Below, in pieces: positions 17,761 through 27,083 of a stretch of DNA of 64,000 bases. The notes beneath the pieces are model-generated. The model was not told the origin of the DNA, did no database searches, and worked only from the letters and a program-made list of their open reading frames with translations. The number at the start of each line of letters is the position of its first letter. The stretch's first letter is position 1. Source of the DNA: an uncultured Alphaproteobacteria bacterium (lineage in GTDB: Bacteria > Pseudomonadota > Alphaproteobacteria > HIMB59 > GCA-002718135). The DNA lies in NCBI GenBank assembly GCA_902607435.1, contig CACLJX010000003.1:1-64000 (forward strand), in the 5' to 3' direction. The position numbers and the translations under genes were made by a program.

Positions 17761-19518
17761 TTAAAAACTAAGAGGTTGTGTGACTTTTTTTAACCAGCTT
17801 TTCTCTTTAGCATTTAGTTTATCCTTAAGCTTTTCATAAACTTTCCAATGATAATTATTTAACCAAGAAACTTCATCAGAAGATAACATATTGATATTTA
17901 TTAAATCTAGATCTATAGGAGCCCAAGAAATAGTTTCAAATGTTAAATCTGAATCTGATTCCTTGTTTACAATAATTAAATTCTCAGTTCTTATTCCATA
18001 TTCTTTCTTTTTATAATAACCGGGCTCATTTGATAAAATCATTCCTTCTTTTATTATACCATCACTTAAACCTTGTGGTTTTGCAATTCGCTGAGGTCCT
18101 TCATGAACACTTAAAAAGCTTCCTATGCCATGACCTGTTCCATGATCGTAATCACAACCAATTTCTTGCAAACTTTTACGAGCAAGTGAATCCAATGCTG
18201 AACCTTTGGAATTTATATTAAAAATAGTAGTGGCAATGGCTATATGACCTTTTAAAACACGAGTAAAACGATCTTTTTGTTCTTTCGTTGCTTTGCCAAT
18301 AATTACGGTCCTTGTAATATCTGTTGTACCATCAAAATATTGAGCTCCAGAATCAACTAAATAAATTGTATTTTTTTTAAATGAGAAGTTAGATTTATTT
18401 GTTACACGGTAATGAGGCAATGCAGAATGTTCACCAATAGCTGAGATAGTTTCAAAAGATAATGAATAAAATAATTCATTATTTTTTCTAATATCTAATA
18501 AAAACTTTGCAGCATTCATTTCATTGGTTTCACTAATAATCATTTCATTCTTCAGCCAATAAAGAAATTTAGTGATACTTGCTCCATCTCTAATGTTAGC
18601 CTTTCTAGCTCCTGCTAACTCAATATCATTTTTTTGCGCTTTCGGATAATTACATGGATCACTTAAGTATTTAACTGATAATTTATTTTCATGACAAATT
18701 TTATTAAATATAAAAGGTGTTTTTTCTTTATCTATACCTATAATTGACTCTGAAGAAATTGTAGTAATAAAATTTTTAACTTTTTCAAAAGAATGAAAAT
18801 TAACAAAAAGATTTAAATCATCACGTATATTTTCAATCTTTTTTTTATTTATAAATAAATCTACTTTTTTATGAAGACTTATAATTGCATATGCAAAACT
18901 TAGAGGTGTATAGTCAATATCATTACCTCTAATATTTAATAACCATGCTATTGAATCAAGTGCTGTTAATACAAAATAACTAATTTTATTCATTTTTAAA
19001 ATTTGTTGTATTTGCCTTATCTTCTCCTCTGTAGATTTTCCACTATACTTAATATCATGAATAAATACGTTGGATTTAGGAGGTAAAGGTTGGTTCTCCC
19101 ATAATATATCAATTGGATTTTTTTCTAAAAAATTAATTTTTGACTTATAATCTTTGGCTATTTTTTTTATTTTTTCAATATCATTTTTAGAATGCAAGAA
19201 TGGGTCTAATCCAATTATAAAATTTCCTGATGTATTTTTTTTAAGCCAATCCCAAAAATTTTTAAAATGTTGAATTTGAAAAATTTTATTATCAACTTCT
19301 TCTGCTGCTTGAAAAGTATATCTGCCATCAATAAAAATTGCAGCTGAATTCTTTAATATAATTGCCTTTCCAGCAGAGCCTGAAAAATTAGTTACCCATT
19401 TTAATCTCTCCGCATAAGAAGCAATATATTCTCCTAAAAATTCATCAGTTCGATTAATAATAAATATATCTATATTGTTTCTTTTCATCCAAAGTTGGAG
19501 TTTGGATAAATTATTCAT
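17761..19518 (-). CDS. pepP: Xaa-Pro aminopeptidase, M24B family
   Basis: Cleaves the N-terminal residue from peptides with proline in second place. Two creatinase-like N-terminal domains (FINRTDEFLGEY; WLLNIRGNDIDYTPL) are followed by the pita-bread catalytic domain. Metal ligands are seen in VDSGAQYFDGTTDITRTV, HGTGHGIGSFLSVHEGP, SNEPGYY and GIRTENL. The three-domain length of 585 matches the eukaryote-like long form common in alphaproteobacteria. Its start overlaps the end of the upstream dehydratase gene by 8 bases. Confidence 0.93.
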   Translation of the reverse strand: MNNLSKLQLWMKRNNIDIFIINRTDEFLGEYIASYAERLKWVTNFSGSAGKAIILKNSAAIFIDGRYTFQAAEEVDNKIFQIQHFKNFWDWLKKNTSGNFIIGLDPFLHSKNDIEKIKKIAKDYKSKINFLEKNPIDILWENQPLPPKSNVFIHDIKYSGKSTEEKIRQIQQILKMNKISYFVLTALDSIAWLLNIRGNDIDYTPLSFAYAIISLHKKVDLFINKKKIENIRDDLNLFVNFHSFEKVKNFITTISSESIIGIDKEKTPFIFNKICHENKLSVKYLSDPCNYPKAQKNDIELAGARKANIRDGASITKFLYWLKNEMIISETNEMNAAKFLLDIRKNNELFYSLSFETISAIGEHSALPHYRVTNKSNFSFKKNTIYLVDSGAQYFDGTTDITRTVIIGKATKEQKDRFTRVLKGHIAIATTIFNINSKGSALDSLARKSLQEIGCDYDHGTGHGIGSFLSVHEGPQRIAKPQGLSDGIIKEGMILSNEPGYYKKKEYGIRTENLIIVNKESDSDLTFETISWAPIDLDLININMLSSDEVSWLNNYHWKVYEKLKDKLNAKEKSWLKKVTQPLSF

Positions 19519-20494
19519 AGTCTTGATTCACAATTGATGAAAAAAAATTATAATCTATATTTCCACCTGAAATCATTACAACAACATTTTTATTTTTGAT
19601 ATCTACTTTATTAAAAAGTAAAGCAGTTGCTGCTACTGCGCCACCAGGCTCAGCTATTATTTTTAGATTTTCCGCTAGTTTTATAATTGTTTTTTTTACT
19701 TCTAAATCGCTAACCCCAAAACCTCCACTTAATATTTCTTTATTAATTGCAAAAGTCAAATTACCTGGCTGTGTTGCTAATAAGGCATCACAAATAGATT
19801 GTGAAGATTTATTATTTGATACAATTTTTTTATTTTCAAGAGAAAGTTGTGTATCATTAAATTGTTCTGGTTCTACAGAAAAAATTTTTATATTAGGATA
19901 ATAATGTTTTAAATAAAGCGATGAACCTGAAATTAATCCACCTCCACCACAACAACACAGATACATATCTGGTGTAATATTTTCTAACCTTAATTGTTCT
20001 ACAATTTCTTTTCCAACAGTCCCTTGGCCAGCTATAATATCTAAATCATCATAAGGTTTAATAATTGTTTTGTTCTCTTTTAATGAAATTTCAGATGCAA
20101 TTTTTTCCCTATTTTCATGCAACGGATCATATAAAATAACCTTTGCACCATATTTTTTTGTATTCTCAATTTTTATTTTAGGTGCATTTTTCGGCATTAC
20201 AATTGTTGCTGGAATTCCATAATAATTTGACACATATGCTACGGCTTGAGCATGATTCCCAGATGAATAAGAAATTATACCATTAGTTTTTTCTTCATTA
20301 GATAATTGAGAAATTTTATTACTAGCTCCTCTTATTTTAAAAGATCCTGTCTTCTGTAGATTTTCTAATTTAAAGTAAACTTTAGAATTTGTACTATTAT
20401 TGATTGTTTCATTGCTTATAAGGGGTGTTTTCATAATTAAAGATCTAATTCTTTCATAAGCTTTATCAATTTCGTCAAATGTTAATATTTCCAT
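19511..20494 (-). CDS. Threonine/serine dehydratase-like PLP enzyme
   Basis: Fold-type II PLP protein of 327 residues. The Schiff-base lysine is in KTGSFKIRGASNKI, the cofactor neighbour block is SSGNHAQAVAYV, and the phosphate-binding glycine loop is CCCGGGGLISG. No C-terminal ACT regulatory domain is present, so it resembles catabolic threonine dehydratase or serine/aspartate racemase-type enzymes rather than full biosynthetic IlvA. Position next to pepP suggests amino-acid catabolism, but that is only context. Confidence 0.85.
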   Translation of the reverse strand: MEILTFDEIDKAYERIRSLIMKTPLISNETINNSTNSKVYFKLENLQKTGSFKIRGASNKISQLSNEEKTNGIISYSSGNHAQAVAYVSNYYGIPATIVMPKNAPKIKIENTKKYGAKVILYDPLHENREKIASEISLKENKTIIKPYDDLDIIAGQGTVGKEIVEQLRLENITPDMYLCCCGGGGLISGSSLYLKHYYPNIKIFSVEPEQFNDTQLSLENKKIVSNNKSSQSICDALLATQPGNLTFAINKEILSGGFGVSDLEVKKTIIKLAENLKIIAEPGGAVAATALLFNKVDIKNKNVVVMISGGNIDYNFFSSIVNQDYE

Positions 20495-20574
20495 GGTGTT
20501 CTTTTATGTCTCCATTCCATATATCTCAACTAGTTTTATTGAATATAGTTATAAAAGAATATATTTTATTTGAT

Positions 20575-20844
20575 ATGAATAATGAAAATATTACATCACC
20601 TTGTATCAGTGTTTGCAAAACCGACCCAGTGACAGATTATTGTTATGGTTGTGGAAGAACAACTGAAGATAAAATAATGTGGAAAAATCCTGATACACCA
20701 GATGAATGGAAAAAATCTAATCTTAAATTAACTAGAAGTAGATTAAATGGATGGCAACAAAAAGCATGGGATAAATCTTACGCTTTTAAAAAAGAAACGG
20801 GAATATCACTTCTTAAACAAAAATTATTACAGCAAAAAAAATAA
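20575..20844 (+). CDS. DUF1289 family small Cys-rich protein
   Basis: The ORF track begins at 20479, but the conserved sequence starts at ATG 20575 (MNNENITSPCISVCKTD). The 89-residue protein carries the DUF1289 pattern SPCIxVC...DYCYGCGRTxxE with four Cys that could bind zinc or an iron-sulfur centre, then a basic C-terminal helix. The biochemical role of the family is unknown; it is widespread in proteobacteria. It is divergent from the dehydratase gene. Confidence 0.85.
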   Translation: MNNENITSPCISVCKTDPVTDYCYGCGRTTEDKIMWKNPDTPDEWKKSNLKLTRSRLNGWQQKAWDKSYAFKKETGISLLKQKLLQQKK

Positions 20845-20895
20845 ATGTTTATTCTAGATAAATTAGTATAAAATAATTTTTTTTAAGGAGCTAAT

Positions 20896-21312
20896 ATGAG
20901 CAATTTAATACTAATACATGGCGGAACAATACCATTTATTTGTCATATATTTTTAATATTTTTTGGTGGCTTCATGTCATTATCCATGATTTTCAATCCT
21001 AATTTTGTTAAAGGAATGGGCTTTGAATCCATAGAAGCAAGTTTTATGGGCAGAGCAATAGGTTTTTCTGTACTTGCCATAACTTTGGTTTTTATTGCAA
21101 CATTATTTCAATGGGGAAGATTCACTTCATTTTTTGAAATTTATACAGTATTATTCTTGTTTACGTTGTTTGGTTTTTTAAACCAACTTCTTATGTTTTT
21201 CAAAATTATAAAAACGCATAATGATCAACCTGTAAAAATGGTGAATGTAATGAGACCTTTAATTCCATTAATAGTGATTATTATTCGTAGATTAACTTCA
21301 ACTAACTTTTAA
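20896..21312 (+). CDS. Hypothetical integral membrane protein
   Basis: 138 residues with about four predicted membrane helices: around 12-32, 50-74, 85-103 and 115-133. I do not recognise the family. A good ribosome-binding site (AAGGAG, 7 bases before ATG) supports expression. It lies between the DUF1289 gene and an oxygenase on the same strand with short gaps. There are no charged catalytic motifs in the helices. Confidence 0.7.
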   Translation: MSNLILIHGGTIPFICHIFLIFFGGFMSLSMIFNPNFVKGMGFESIEASFMGRAIGFSVLAITLVFIATLFQWGRFTSFFEIYTVLFLFTLFGFLNQLLMFFKIIKTHNDQPVKMVNVMRPLIPLIVIIIRRLTSTNF

Positions 21313-21391
21313 AATTAAAGGAACCTTTATTATAAAAAAATTATTTATTGATAACTGTAATGTGAAATAAAAAATCAAAAAGGATGAAAAA

Positions 21392-21982
21392 ATGAAAAGA
21401 GAGTTTATGTTTCCAGTTGAAATATGGAAAAGTGAACTGAATATAGATAACGCAAAATTATCAAATTTTATACTTGATTTAGAAAAAAAAACTAAAACAG
21501 TTAAAGTATCAAATGTGGGAGGATGGCAGTCCAAGTCTGATTTTATTTTTTTGCCGGAACTAAATGAATTGAAAAATACCATTAACGTATTATTAGATAA
21601 AGTTTCAAAAGCTAATGCTTACAAAGATAATGTTTCTATAACATTTAGTAATGGATGGGCAAATATTAATAGATATAAAGACTATAATACAAATCACCAG
21701 CATCCTCTATCTCATTGGAGTTCTGTATATTATGTTAAAATTCCTGAAAATTCTGGAAACCTCTATTTTATCGATCCTAAAGTTTCACGAACAATGATAG
21801 TTGAATATCCCTATGCAAAAAATCTTGTTAATCCATCACAAACTCCGCATATTAAAATTGGACCTTCGGAAGGACTCTTCGTTCTTTTTCCTAGTTACTT
21901 AGAACATTCAGTTGGACCAAATATGTCAAATAAACCCAGAATCAGTATATCGATAAATTTTATTTTAAAAAAAAATAAATAA
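21392..21982 (+). CDS. Putative 2OG-Fe(II) oxygenase (TIGR02466-like)
   Basis: Double-stranded beta-helix oxygenase family often abundant in marine bacteria and cyanophages. Visible landmarks are MFPVEIWKSEL at the start, GGWQSK, the NHQHPLSHWSSVYYVKIP block with the putative iron His, NLYFIDP, and the C-terminal LFPSYLEHSVGPN plus RISISINF, which supply a second His and the 2-oxoglutarate Arg. The substrate is unknown. Family assignment is by motif recall. Confidence 0.75.
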   Translation: MKREFMFPVEIWKSELNIDNAKLSNFILDLEKKTKTVKVSNVGGWQSKSDFIFLPELNELKNTINVLLDKVSKANAYKDNVSITFSNGWANINRYKDYNTNHQHPLSHWSSVYYVKIPENSGNLYFIDPKVSRTMIVEYPYAKNLVNPSQTPHIKIGPSEGLFVLFPSYLEHSVGPNMSNKPRISISINFILKKNK

Positions 21983-22107
21983 TATTAAAACAAAAAAATT
22001 ATTTAAATTTTTCCATAATTCAAACTATTTAAAATATTTACTTTGGAATTATTAAATAAAGTTTTTTTTAATAAAAAGAAAATTATGAAAAATTTATTGT
22101 GATTAGT

Positions 22108-22845
22108 TCAATATTTAACTTTTGTTAAATATAAACCGTTTGCAGGAGCTGTTATCCCAGCTTTTGTTCGATCTTTGCTCTCAATAATATTTCTAATATT
22201 TAATGAGTTAATTTTTTCTTTACCAACCTCTACAAGTGTTCCAACAATAATTCTGACTTGAGAATGAAGAAAAGATTTAGCAGCTATTTCTACCTTTATA
22301 AATTCATTTTCATATTTGACTTGACATTTATCTATAGTTTTTATTGATGATATAGATTGACAGTTAATAGATCTAAAGCCATTAAAATCATGTTTTCCTT
22401 CAAAATAATATGCTGCTTCTATCATTTTATTTATATTTAATTTTTTATGAACAACCCAAGCTTGATTTTTTTGAAATGTTAGCGGAGATCTGCGACTAAT
22501 AATATGGTACTCGTAAACTCTTTGTTTCGCAGAAAATCTTGCGTGAAAATCTTTATCTACATACTCTGCACTAAGTATAGCGATAGGCAGAGGTCTAAGA
22601 TGTTGATTGATACCATCTCTAATACTATCTAACGGAAGATTATTAATTAATTCAAAGTGAGCAACTTGTCCTTTAGCATGTACTCCAGAATCTGTACGTC
22701 CTGCACCAAAAACTGTTACTTTCTCATTAGAAAATTTTTTTACTGCCTTTTCTATAGAGGATTGTATAGATACTCCATTGTCTTGACGTTGCCATCCTAT
22801 AAAATCTTTACCATCATATTCAATTATTAACTTATATTTATGCAT
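22108..22845 (-). CDS. truA: tRNA pseudouridine(38-40) synthase
   Basis: Isomerises uridines 38-40 in the tRNA anticodon arm. The catalytic Asp is in GAGRTDSGVHAKGQVAHF (about residue 53) and the start IEYDGKDFIGWQRQ is typical. I choose ATG at 22845 (MHKYKLIIEYDG), which overlaps the fmt stop by 8 bases. The ORF-track start at 22860 adds five residues with no family support. It is the last gene of the dnaX-to-truA minus-strand run. Confidence 0.95.
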   Translation of the reverse strand: MHKYKLIIEYDGKDFIGWQRQDNGVSIQSSIEKAVKKFSNEKVTVFGAGRTDSGVHAKGQVAHFELINNLPLDSIRDGINQHLRPLPIAILSAEYVDKDFHARFSAKQRVYEYHIISRRSPLTFQKNQAWVVHKKLNINKMIEAAYYFEGKHDFNGFRSINCQSISSIKTIDKCQVKYENEFIKVEIAAKSFLHSQVRIIVGTLVEVGKEKINSLNIRNIIESKDRTKAGITAPANGLYLTKVKY

Positions 22846-23764
22846 TAATCTTTTGACCAACAGTGAAACGAAAACCTTTTAAAAATTCTTCAATTTTCAT
22901 AGGTTTTTTTCCTTCACGTTGAACAATTAATGGCTCTATTAATCCATCCCTACATCCTAAATGAAATTTGTTGTTAATAATTATTGAAGGCTGTCCTTCT
23001 TCGTATTTCTTTTTGCATTTTATAATTTTTATTTTATCATTACCAATAACACACCAAGCAGATGGAGTTGGGGAAAAAGCTCTTACTTTATTAAAAACAT
23101 TATTTACACTAGTATAAAAATCTATTTTTCTATCTTTTGAATGTATTTTATGAGCATAAGTTGATTCAATATCTTTTTGCTCCCTTAAAGGGATTTTATT
23201 ATCAAGATAATTTGGTAAAGAATTAATTAGTAATTCTTTTCCAATTTGATTTAATTTCAAGATAAGATCATTTTTATTCATGTCATCCGCAATTTCTATA
23301 GATTTAGAAGAAATAATAGGACCAGCATCAAGTTTATTAATTAAACGGAAAATTGTAACTCCTGTTTTTTTATCTCCATTAAGCAAAGCATGTTCTACAG
23401 GAGCCGCTCCCCTCCATCGGGGTAATAGTGAAACATGAATATTAATACATCCATATTGAGGTATTTTTAATATTTCTTCAGGAAGAAATAAGCCATAAGC
23501 CATGACAATTATTAAATCTGCTTTTAATTGATAAAATAGTTCTAAGTTTTGTTTATTATAAAAATCATTTGGATGAAACACATTAATATTATGTTTTAAA
23601 GACTCTTCATGTACAGATGATTGTTGAATACTCATGCCCCTACCTTTTTTTCTAGGAGGCTGGGTAAATGTAGCTATTATATTATAATTGTTTTCAATTA
23701 AAATTTTTAAATAACCACAAGCAATTAAAGGAGTGCCCATAAATATAATACGTTTTTGGTTCAT
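22838..23764 (-). CDS. fmt: Methionyl-tRNA formyltransferase
   Basis: Formylates initiator Met-tRNA using 10-formyltetrahydrofolate. The start RIIFMGTPLIACGYL is followed by the hydrolase-like catalytic domain with the SLLPRWRGAAPVEHALLNGD signature and TGVTIF. The C-terminal OB-like tRNA-binding domain starts near residue 205. Length is 308. The start codon overlaps the def stop (TAATG), the usual def-fmt pair. Confidence 0.96.
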   Translation of the reverse strand: MNQKRIIFMGTPLIACGYLKILIENNYNIIATFTQPPRKKGRGMSIQQSSVHEESLKHNINVFHPNDFYNKQNLELFYQLKADLIIVMAYGLFLPEEILKIPQYGCINIHVSLLPRWRGAAPVEHALLNGDKKTGVTIFRLINKLDAGPIISSKSIEIADDMNKNDLILKLNQIGKELLINSLPNYLDNKIPLREQKDIESTYAHKIHSKDRKIDFYTSVNNVFNKVRAFSPTPSAWCVIGNDKIKIIKCKKKYEEGQPSIIINNKFHLGCRDGLIEPLIVQREGKKPMKIEEFLKGFRFTVGQKINA

Positions 23765-24276
23765 TATATTTCACCTAATTTTTTTAATTTTTGAACTTTT
23801 TTTATTAGTCTATTTCTTTTAAGAGATGATAAATGGTCTACAAAAAGTATTCCTGATAGATGATCTATTTCATGTTGTAAAATTCTGGCTTCATAGCCAT
23901 TTTTTTTTTCTAGAATAATGTTATTCTTCTCATTAATATATTGAAGTTCAATAGATTTTGGCCTTTCAATTTCTGCATATTGTTGTGGAACTGACAAACA
24001 TCCTTCTTCCATTACTACTGTATCCTTAGAATATTTGGTAATGATTGGATTAAATAACGCGTATAATTTTTCTATATTATTTTCCTTGTCTTGAATATGA
24101 ATAGTAACAATTTTTTTTAAAATACCTATTTGATTAGCAGCTAAACCTACGCCTGGAGCAATTTTCATTATTTGCATCATTTGCTTTGATATTTCAATAT
24201 CTTCTTTTGCAACATTGTCTAAAGCTTTAGCTTTTTTACGTAATGTGGGGTGTGGAACTATTAATATTTCATGCAT
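23764..24276 (-). CDS. def: Peptide deformylase
   Basis: Iron/zinc hydrolase that removes formyl from nascent proteins. All three motifs are intact: GVGLAANQIG (about residue 46), EEGCLSVP with the Cys ligand, and QHEIDHLSG with the two His ligands and catalytic Glu. Length 170 is normal. It lies 7 bases after recR. Confidence 0.97.
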   Translation of the reverse strand: MHEILIVPHPTLRKKAKALDNVAKEDIEISKQMMQIMKIAPGVGLAANQIGILKKIVTIHIQDKENNIEKLYALFNPIITKYSKDTVVMEEGCLSVPQQYAEIERPKSIELQYINEKNNIILEKKNGYEARILQHEIDHLSGILFVDHLSSLKRNRLIKKVQKLKKLGEI

Positions 24277-24283
24277 CTTAATT

Positions 24284-24883
24284 TTAAACTATTTTTTTTC
24301 GAGATTGAAAAGCAGCATTTAATGTATTTTCATCTAAATAATGAACTTCACCTCCTATCGGCACTCCTTGGGCAAGCCGTGTTACTTCTAAACTATTTAG
24401 TGATTCAAGTTTGTCGGCAATAACATGACTTGTAATTTGACCTTCTATAGTCGTACTTAAAGCTAATACCACTTCTTGTACTTTTTGATTTTTTATTCTT
24501 TCTATGAGTTTCTTAATTGTTAATTCATTTGTGCCAATTCCATTTATTGCAGATAAAGATCCTCCAAGCACATGATACATTCCTTTGTAAAAACCAATTC
24601 GCTCAAAAGTCCATAAATCAGATACATCTTCAACAATACATATAGTTTGCAAATCTCTTTTTGTATTTTGACACAAAGAGCACGGTGAGATCGTATCGAT
24701 ATTACCGCATGTATCACAATCCATAATTTTCTGATTTGCTTTTTGCAATGATTGCAATAGTGGAAGCAAAGCTTTTTCTTTATTTTTTAATAAATATAAT
24801 GCAATACGTTGAGCTGATCTTCTACCTAAGCCTGGTAGTTTGGAAATTTCATTAATTATTTTATCAATTTCAGAGTTATGCAT
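24284..24883 (-). CDS. recR: Recombination protein RecR
   Basis: Ring-forming RecFOR-pathway protein that loads RecA at gaps. The helix-hairpin-helix region LPGLGRRSAQRIALYLL, a four-Cys zinc finger (CDTCGNID...CSLCQN), the Toprim domain (TICIVEDVSDLWTFE) and the C-terminal RLAQGVPIGGEVHYLD are all visible. Length 199 is standard. It follows ybaB in the conserved dnaX-ybaB-recR order. Confidence 0.97.
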   Translation of the reverse strand: MHNSEIDKIINEISKLPGLGRRSAQRIALYLLKNKEKALLPLLQSLQKANQKIMDCDTCGNIDTISPCSLCQNTKRDLQTICIVEDVSDLWTFERIGFYKGMYHVLGGSLSAINGIGTNELTIKKLIERIKNQKVQEVVLALSTTIEGQITSHVIADKLESLNSLEVTRLAQGVPIGGEVHYLDENTLNAAFQSRKKIV

Positions 24884-24895
24884 TAAAAAAACTAA

Positions 24896-25219
24896 TTAAA
24901 AAGGTAATTTCATACCTGGAGGAAGAGGCAGCCCTCCTGTAACATTTTTCATTTCTTCTTGAGCAGCTGTTTCACCTTTTTGTTTTGCATCATTTATAGC
25001 CGCAACAATTAAATCTTCAGTAATTTCTTTTTCTTCAGGCTTTAAAATTGATTCATCAATCGTAATTTTTTTAATTTCTCCTTTTGCTGTAGAAACAACC
25101 TTGACTAAACCGCCGCCAGAGACGCCTTCTACTTCTATTGAAACTAATTTTTCCTGAGCATCAGCTATTTTTTTTTGAAGTTGTTGTGCCTGTTTCATCA
25201 TATTGCCAATATCAACCAT
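24896..25219 (-). CDS. Nucleoid-associated protein YbaB/EbfC
   Basis: Small dimeric DNA-binding protein. It starts DIGNMMKQAQQLQKKIADAQEKL, has the VEGVSGGGLVKVVSTAKGEIKKITID core and ends GGLPLPPGMKLPF, all hallmarks of the family. Length is 107 residues. It sits 2 bases after the dnaX stop and 12 bases before recR. Confidence 0.95.
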   Translation of the reverse strand: MVDIGNMMKQAQQLQKKIADAQEKLVSIEVEGVSGGGLVKVVSTAKGEIKKITIDESILKPEEKEITEDLIVAAINDAKQKGETAAQEEMKNVTGGLPLPPGMKLPF

Positions 25220-25221
25220 TA

Positions 25222-26925
25222 TTACTCCTTTATTTGTTGATGTTCTTTTTTATCAATTTGCTCATCCGTTGTTGCACCTATATCAGTAATTGAGTGAATT
25301 ATAACTTCTGGATATTTATCTAATATTAGTTTTACTTCTGAATCATTTTTCATCAATTCTATTTCCTTTTGCTGATTTATAACATCTTCTTCATATAAAG
25401 TTTGACCTATATTACTGCTAGAGCTACTAACTTGCCATATTCTTCCTGTCCATTTAGAAATCAACCTGGCTATAGTACGAGGAAAATTAGAATCTGCTAT
25501 TTTTTCTGCATTAATTATAACTTTGCCTTCTTTAAAAGAAATAAGTTTTGTATTGTTGTAAAGGTAAGTATGCAACATTCCTTCTCTTCTTTGATAAAAC
25601 AAATCAACAAATTGTCTAAAAGATTTAACTGGTAAAATACTAGTAGGTTCTGTTGTTTTATTATTATTTTGATTCTCTTTATAAACTTCTAATTTAGTTG
25701 AAGGGTTTGAAATTTCAGTCTTAATATTATTCTGCGTAGAAGATTGAAGAGGTTGATTTTCAGAAACTTCTTTTTTAATTTTTTTTACTAAGTCATCAGG
25801 AGAGGGTCCTTCATATAAATAGATTAATCGTATAATTAGCATTTCTCCATGTTGAAAAAGATGTGATCCATACTGCAGCTCTTGGTATCCTTTAAACAAA
25901 ACTTGCCAAATAGTCCCAAGTGAAGACATTGATATTTTTTCTGCCATTTCAGCGCCTTTTGTTCGCTCAAGCTCTGGGATATAAATATCATTTTTTATTT
26001 CAGGAAAAATTTTTATTTGAGTTAAGAAGTGAGTGATTTTCAACATTTCATCAAAAATCATCAACACATCGGCACCTGCCTGATAAATATTATTAAAAAT
26101 ATTGAGAGAAGCATTTGCTTCACCTTTAAAAATTGCATCTAATAAATCAAATACTTGTCCTCGATCCGCTAAACCTAACATTTTAATAATTATTTTTGTT
26201 GATACAGTTTCATTTTTATTTACAATAGCTTGATCTAACAAACTTAAACCATCACGAACCGATCCATCAGCCGCGCGTACAATCAAAGCAATTGCATCTT
26301 TTTCAATTTTTATATTTTCTTTTTCTGCTATTGATAATAAATGTGATGTTAATTTTTGAGACTCAATACGACGTAAATCAAAACGCTGACAACGTGAAAT
26401 TATAGTTATGGGTATTTTTTTAACTTCTGTTGTTGCAAATATAAATTTGATATGAGGAGGTGGCTCTTCTAACGTTTTTAACAGTGCATTAAAAGCATTT
26501 TTAGATAACATATGTACTTCATCAATAATAAATATTTTATACTTACAATTAACAGGTTTATATTTTACATTATCAATTATCTCACGAATATCATCTACAC
26601 CTGTTTTGCTTGCGGCATCCATTTCAATAACATCCAAATTACGATCATCTCTAATAGAAATACATGAGTCACAATTGCCACAAGGCTCACATGAATCATT
26701 TGTTTTCAATTCACAATTTAAACTCATTGCGATTAAACGTGCAGTAGTAGTTTTGCCAATTCCTCTTACCCCTGTTAAAAGATAAGCATGTGCAGTACGA
26801 TTAGTTGTTATGGCGTTAGTAAGTGTCAGAACTAAAGAGTCCTGACCAATTAAATCATCAAATTTTTGTGGTCTATATTTTCGTGCTAAAACTTTATATT
26901 CTGTTAAAATTAAATTATTTTTCAT
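25222..26925 (-). CDS. dnaX: DNA polymerase III subunits gamma/tau
   Basis: Clamp-loader ATPase. The ORF track starts at 27036, but its first 37 residues are read through the SRP RNA. The real start is ATG 26925 (MKNNLILTEYKVLARKYRPQKFDDLIGQ), giving 567 residues. Walker A is GVRGIGKTTTARL, the zinc module is CEPCGNCDSC with an upstream Cys, Walker B is IIDEVHMLS, and the sensor block is TIISRCQRFDLRR. The tau-like C-terminal domain binds the polymerase core. The linker around residues 385-430 is Asn/Gln/Thr-rich. Confidence 0.96.
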   Translation of the reverse strand: MKNNLILTEYKVLARKYRPQKFDDLIGQDSLVLTLTNAITTNRTAHAYLLTGVRGIGKTTTARLIAMSLNCELKTNDSCEPCGNCDSCISIRDDRNLDVIEMDAASKTGVDDIREIIDNVKYKPVNCKYKIFIIDEVHMLSKNAFNALLKTLEEPPPHIKFIFATTEVKKIPITIISRCQRFDLRRIESQKLTSHLLSIAEKENIKIEKDAIALIVRAADGSVRDGLSLLDQAIVNKNETVSTKIIIKMLGLADRGQVFDLLDAIFKGEANASLNIFNNIYQAGADVLMIFDEMLKITHFLTQIKIFPEIKNDIYIPELERTKGAEMAEKISMSSLGTIWQVLFKGYQELQYGSHLFQHGEMLIIRLIYLYEGPSPDDLVKKIKKEVSENQPLQSSTQNNIKTEISNPSTKLEVYKENQNNNKTTEPTSILPVKSFRQFVDLFYQRREGMLHTYLYNNTKLISFKEGKVIINAEKIADSNFPRTIARLISKWTGRIWQVSSSSSNIGQTLYEEDVINQQKEIELMKNDSEVKLILDKYPEVIIHSITDIGATTDEQIDKKEHQQIKE

Positions 26926-26939
26926 AAAATTATGTTCAA

Positions 26940-27029
26940 GGAAGGTATGAGTGACCCAAATAATCTTGTTACAGCTGCTTCTTTTCAGATCTGACTGGAT
27001 TGGCAAGTTATATGCCCACTCAACCCTCC
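26940..27029 (-). ncRNA. ffs: Signal recognition particle 4.5S RNA
   Basis: Read on the minus strand, the conserved SRP domain appears: CCAGTCAGATCTGAAAAG followed by AAGCAGCTG, which matches the GUCAGRYCYGRAARGRAGCAGC Ffh-binding loop. The ends pair (GGAGGGT with ACCTTCC, then GAGTG with CACTC), closing a roughly 90-nt hairpin. Its place directly upstream of dnaX is the usual alphaproteobacterial position. Ends are estimated from the pairing, give or take a few bases. Confidence 0.93.
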
Positions 27030-27083
27030 GGTACATAGTATAACATCATCTACCAAAAAGAAATACTCTGACTTGTTGTTTTG

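Noticed and set aside
20479-20574. N-terminal extension of the DUF1289 protein
   Set aside because: MLIFPWCSFMSPF... has no family support; conserved sequence begins at 20575.
21983-22107. Terminator between the oxygenase gene and truA
   Set aside because: The gap is AT-rich but has no convincing stem; no call made.
25222-27036. dnaX starting at 27036 (604 aa)
   Set aside because: The first 37 codons are the SRP RNA; the conserved protein starts at 26925.
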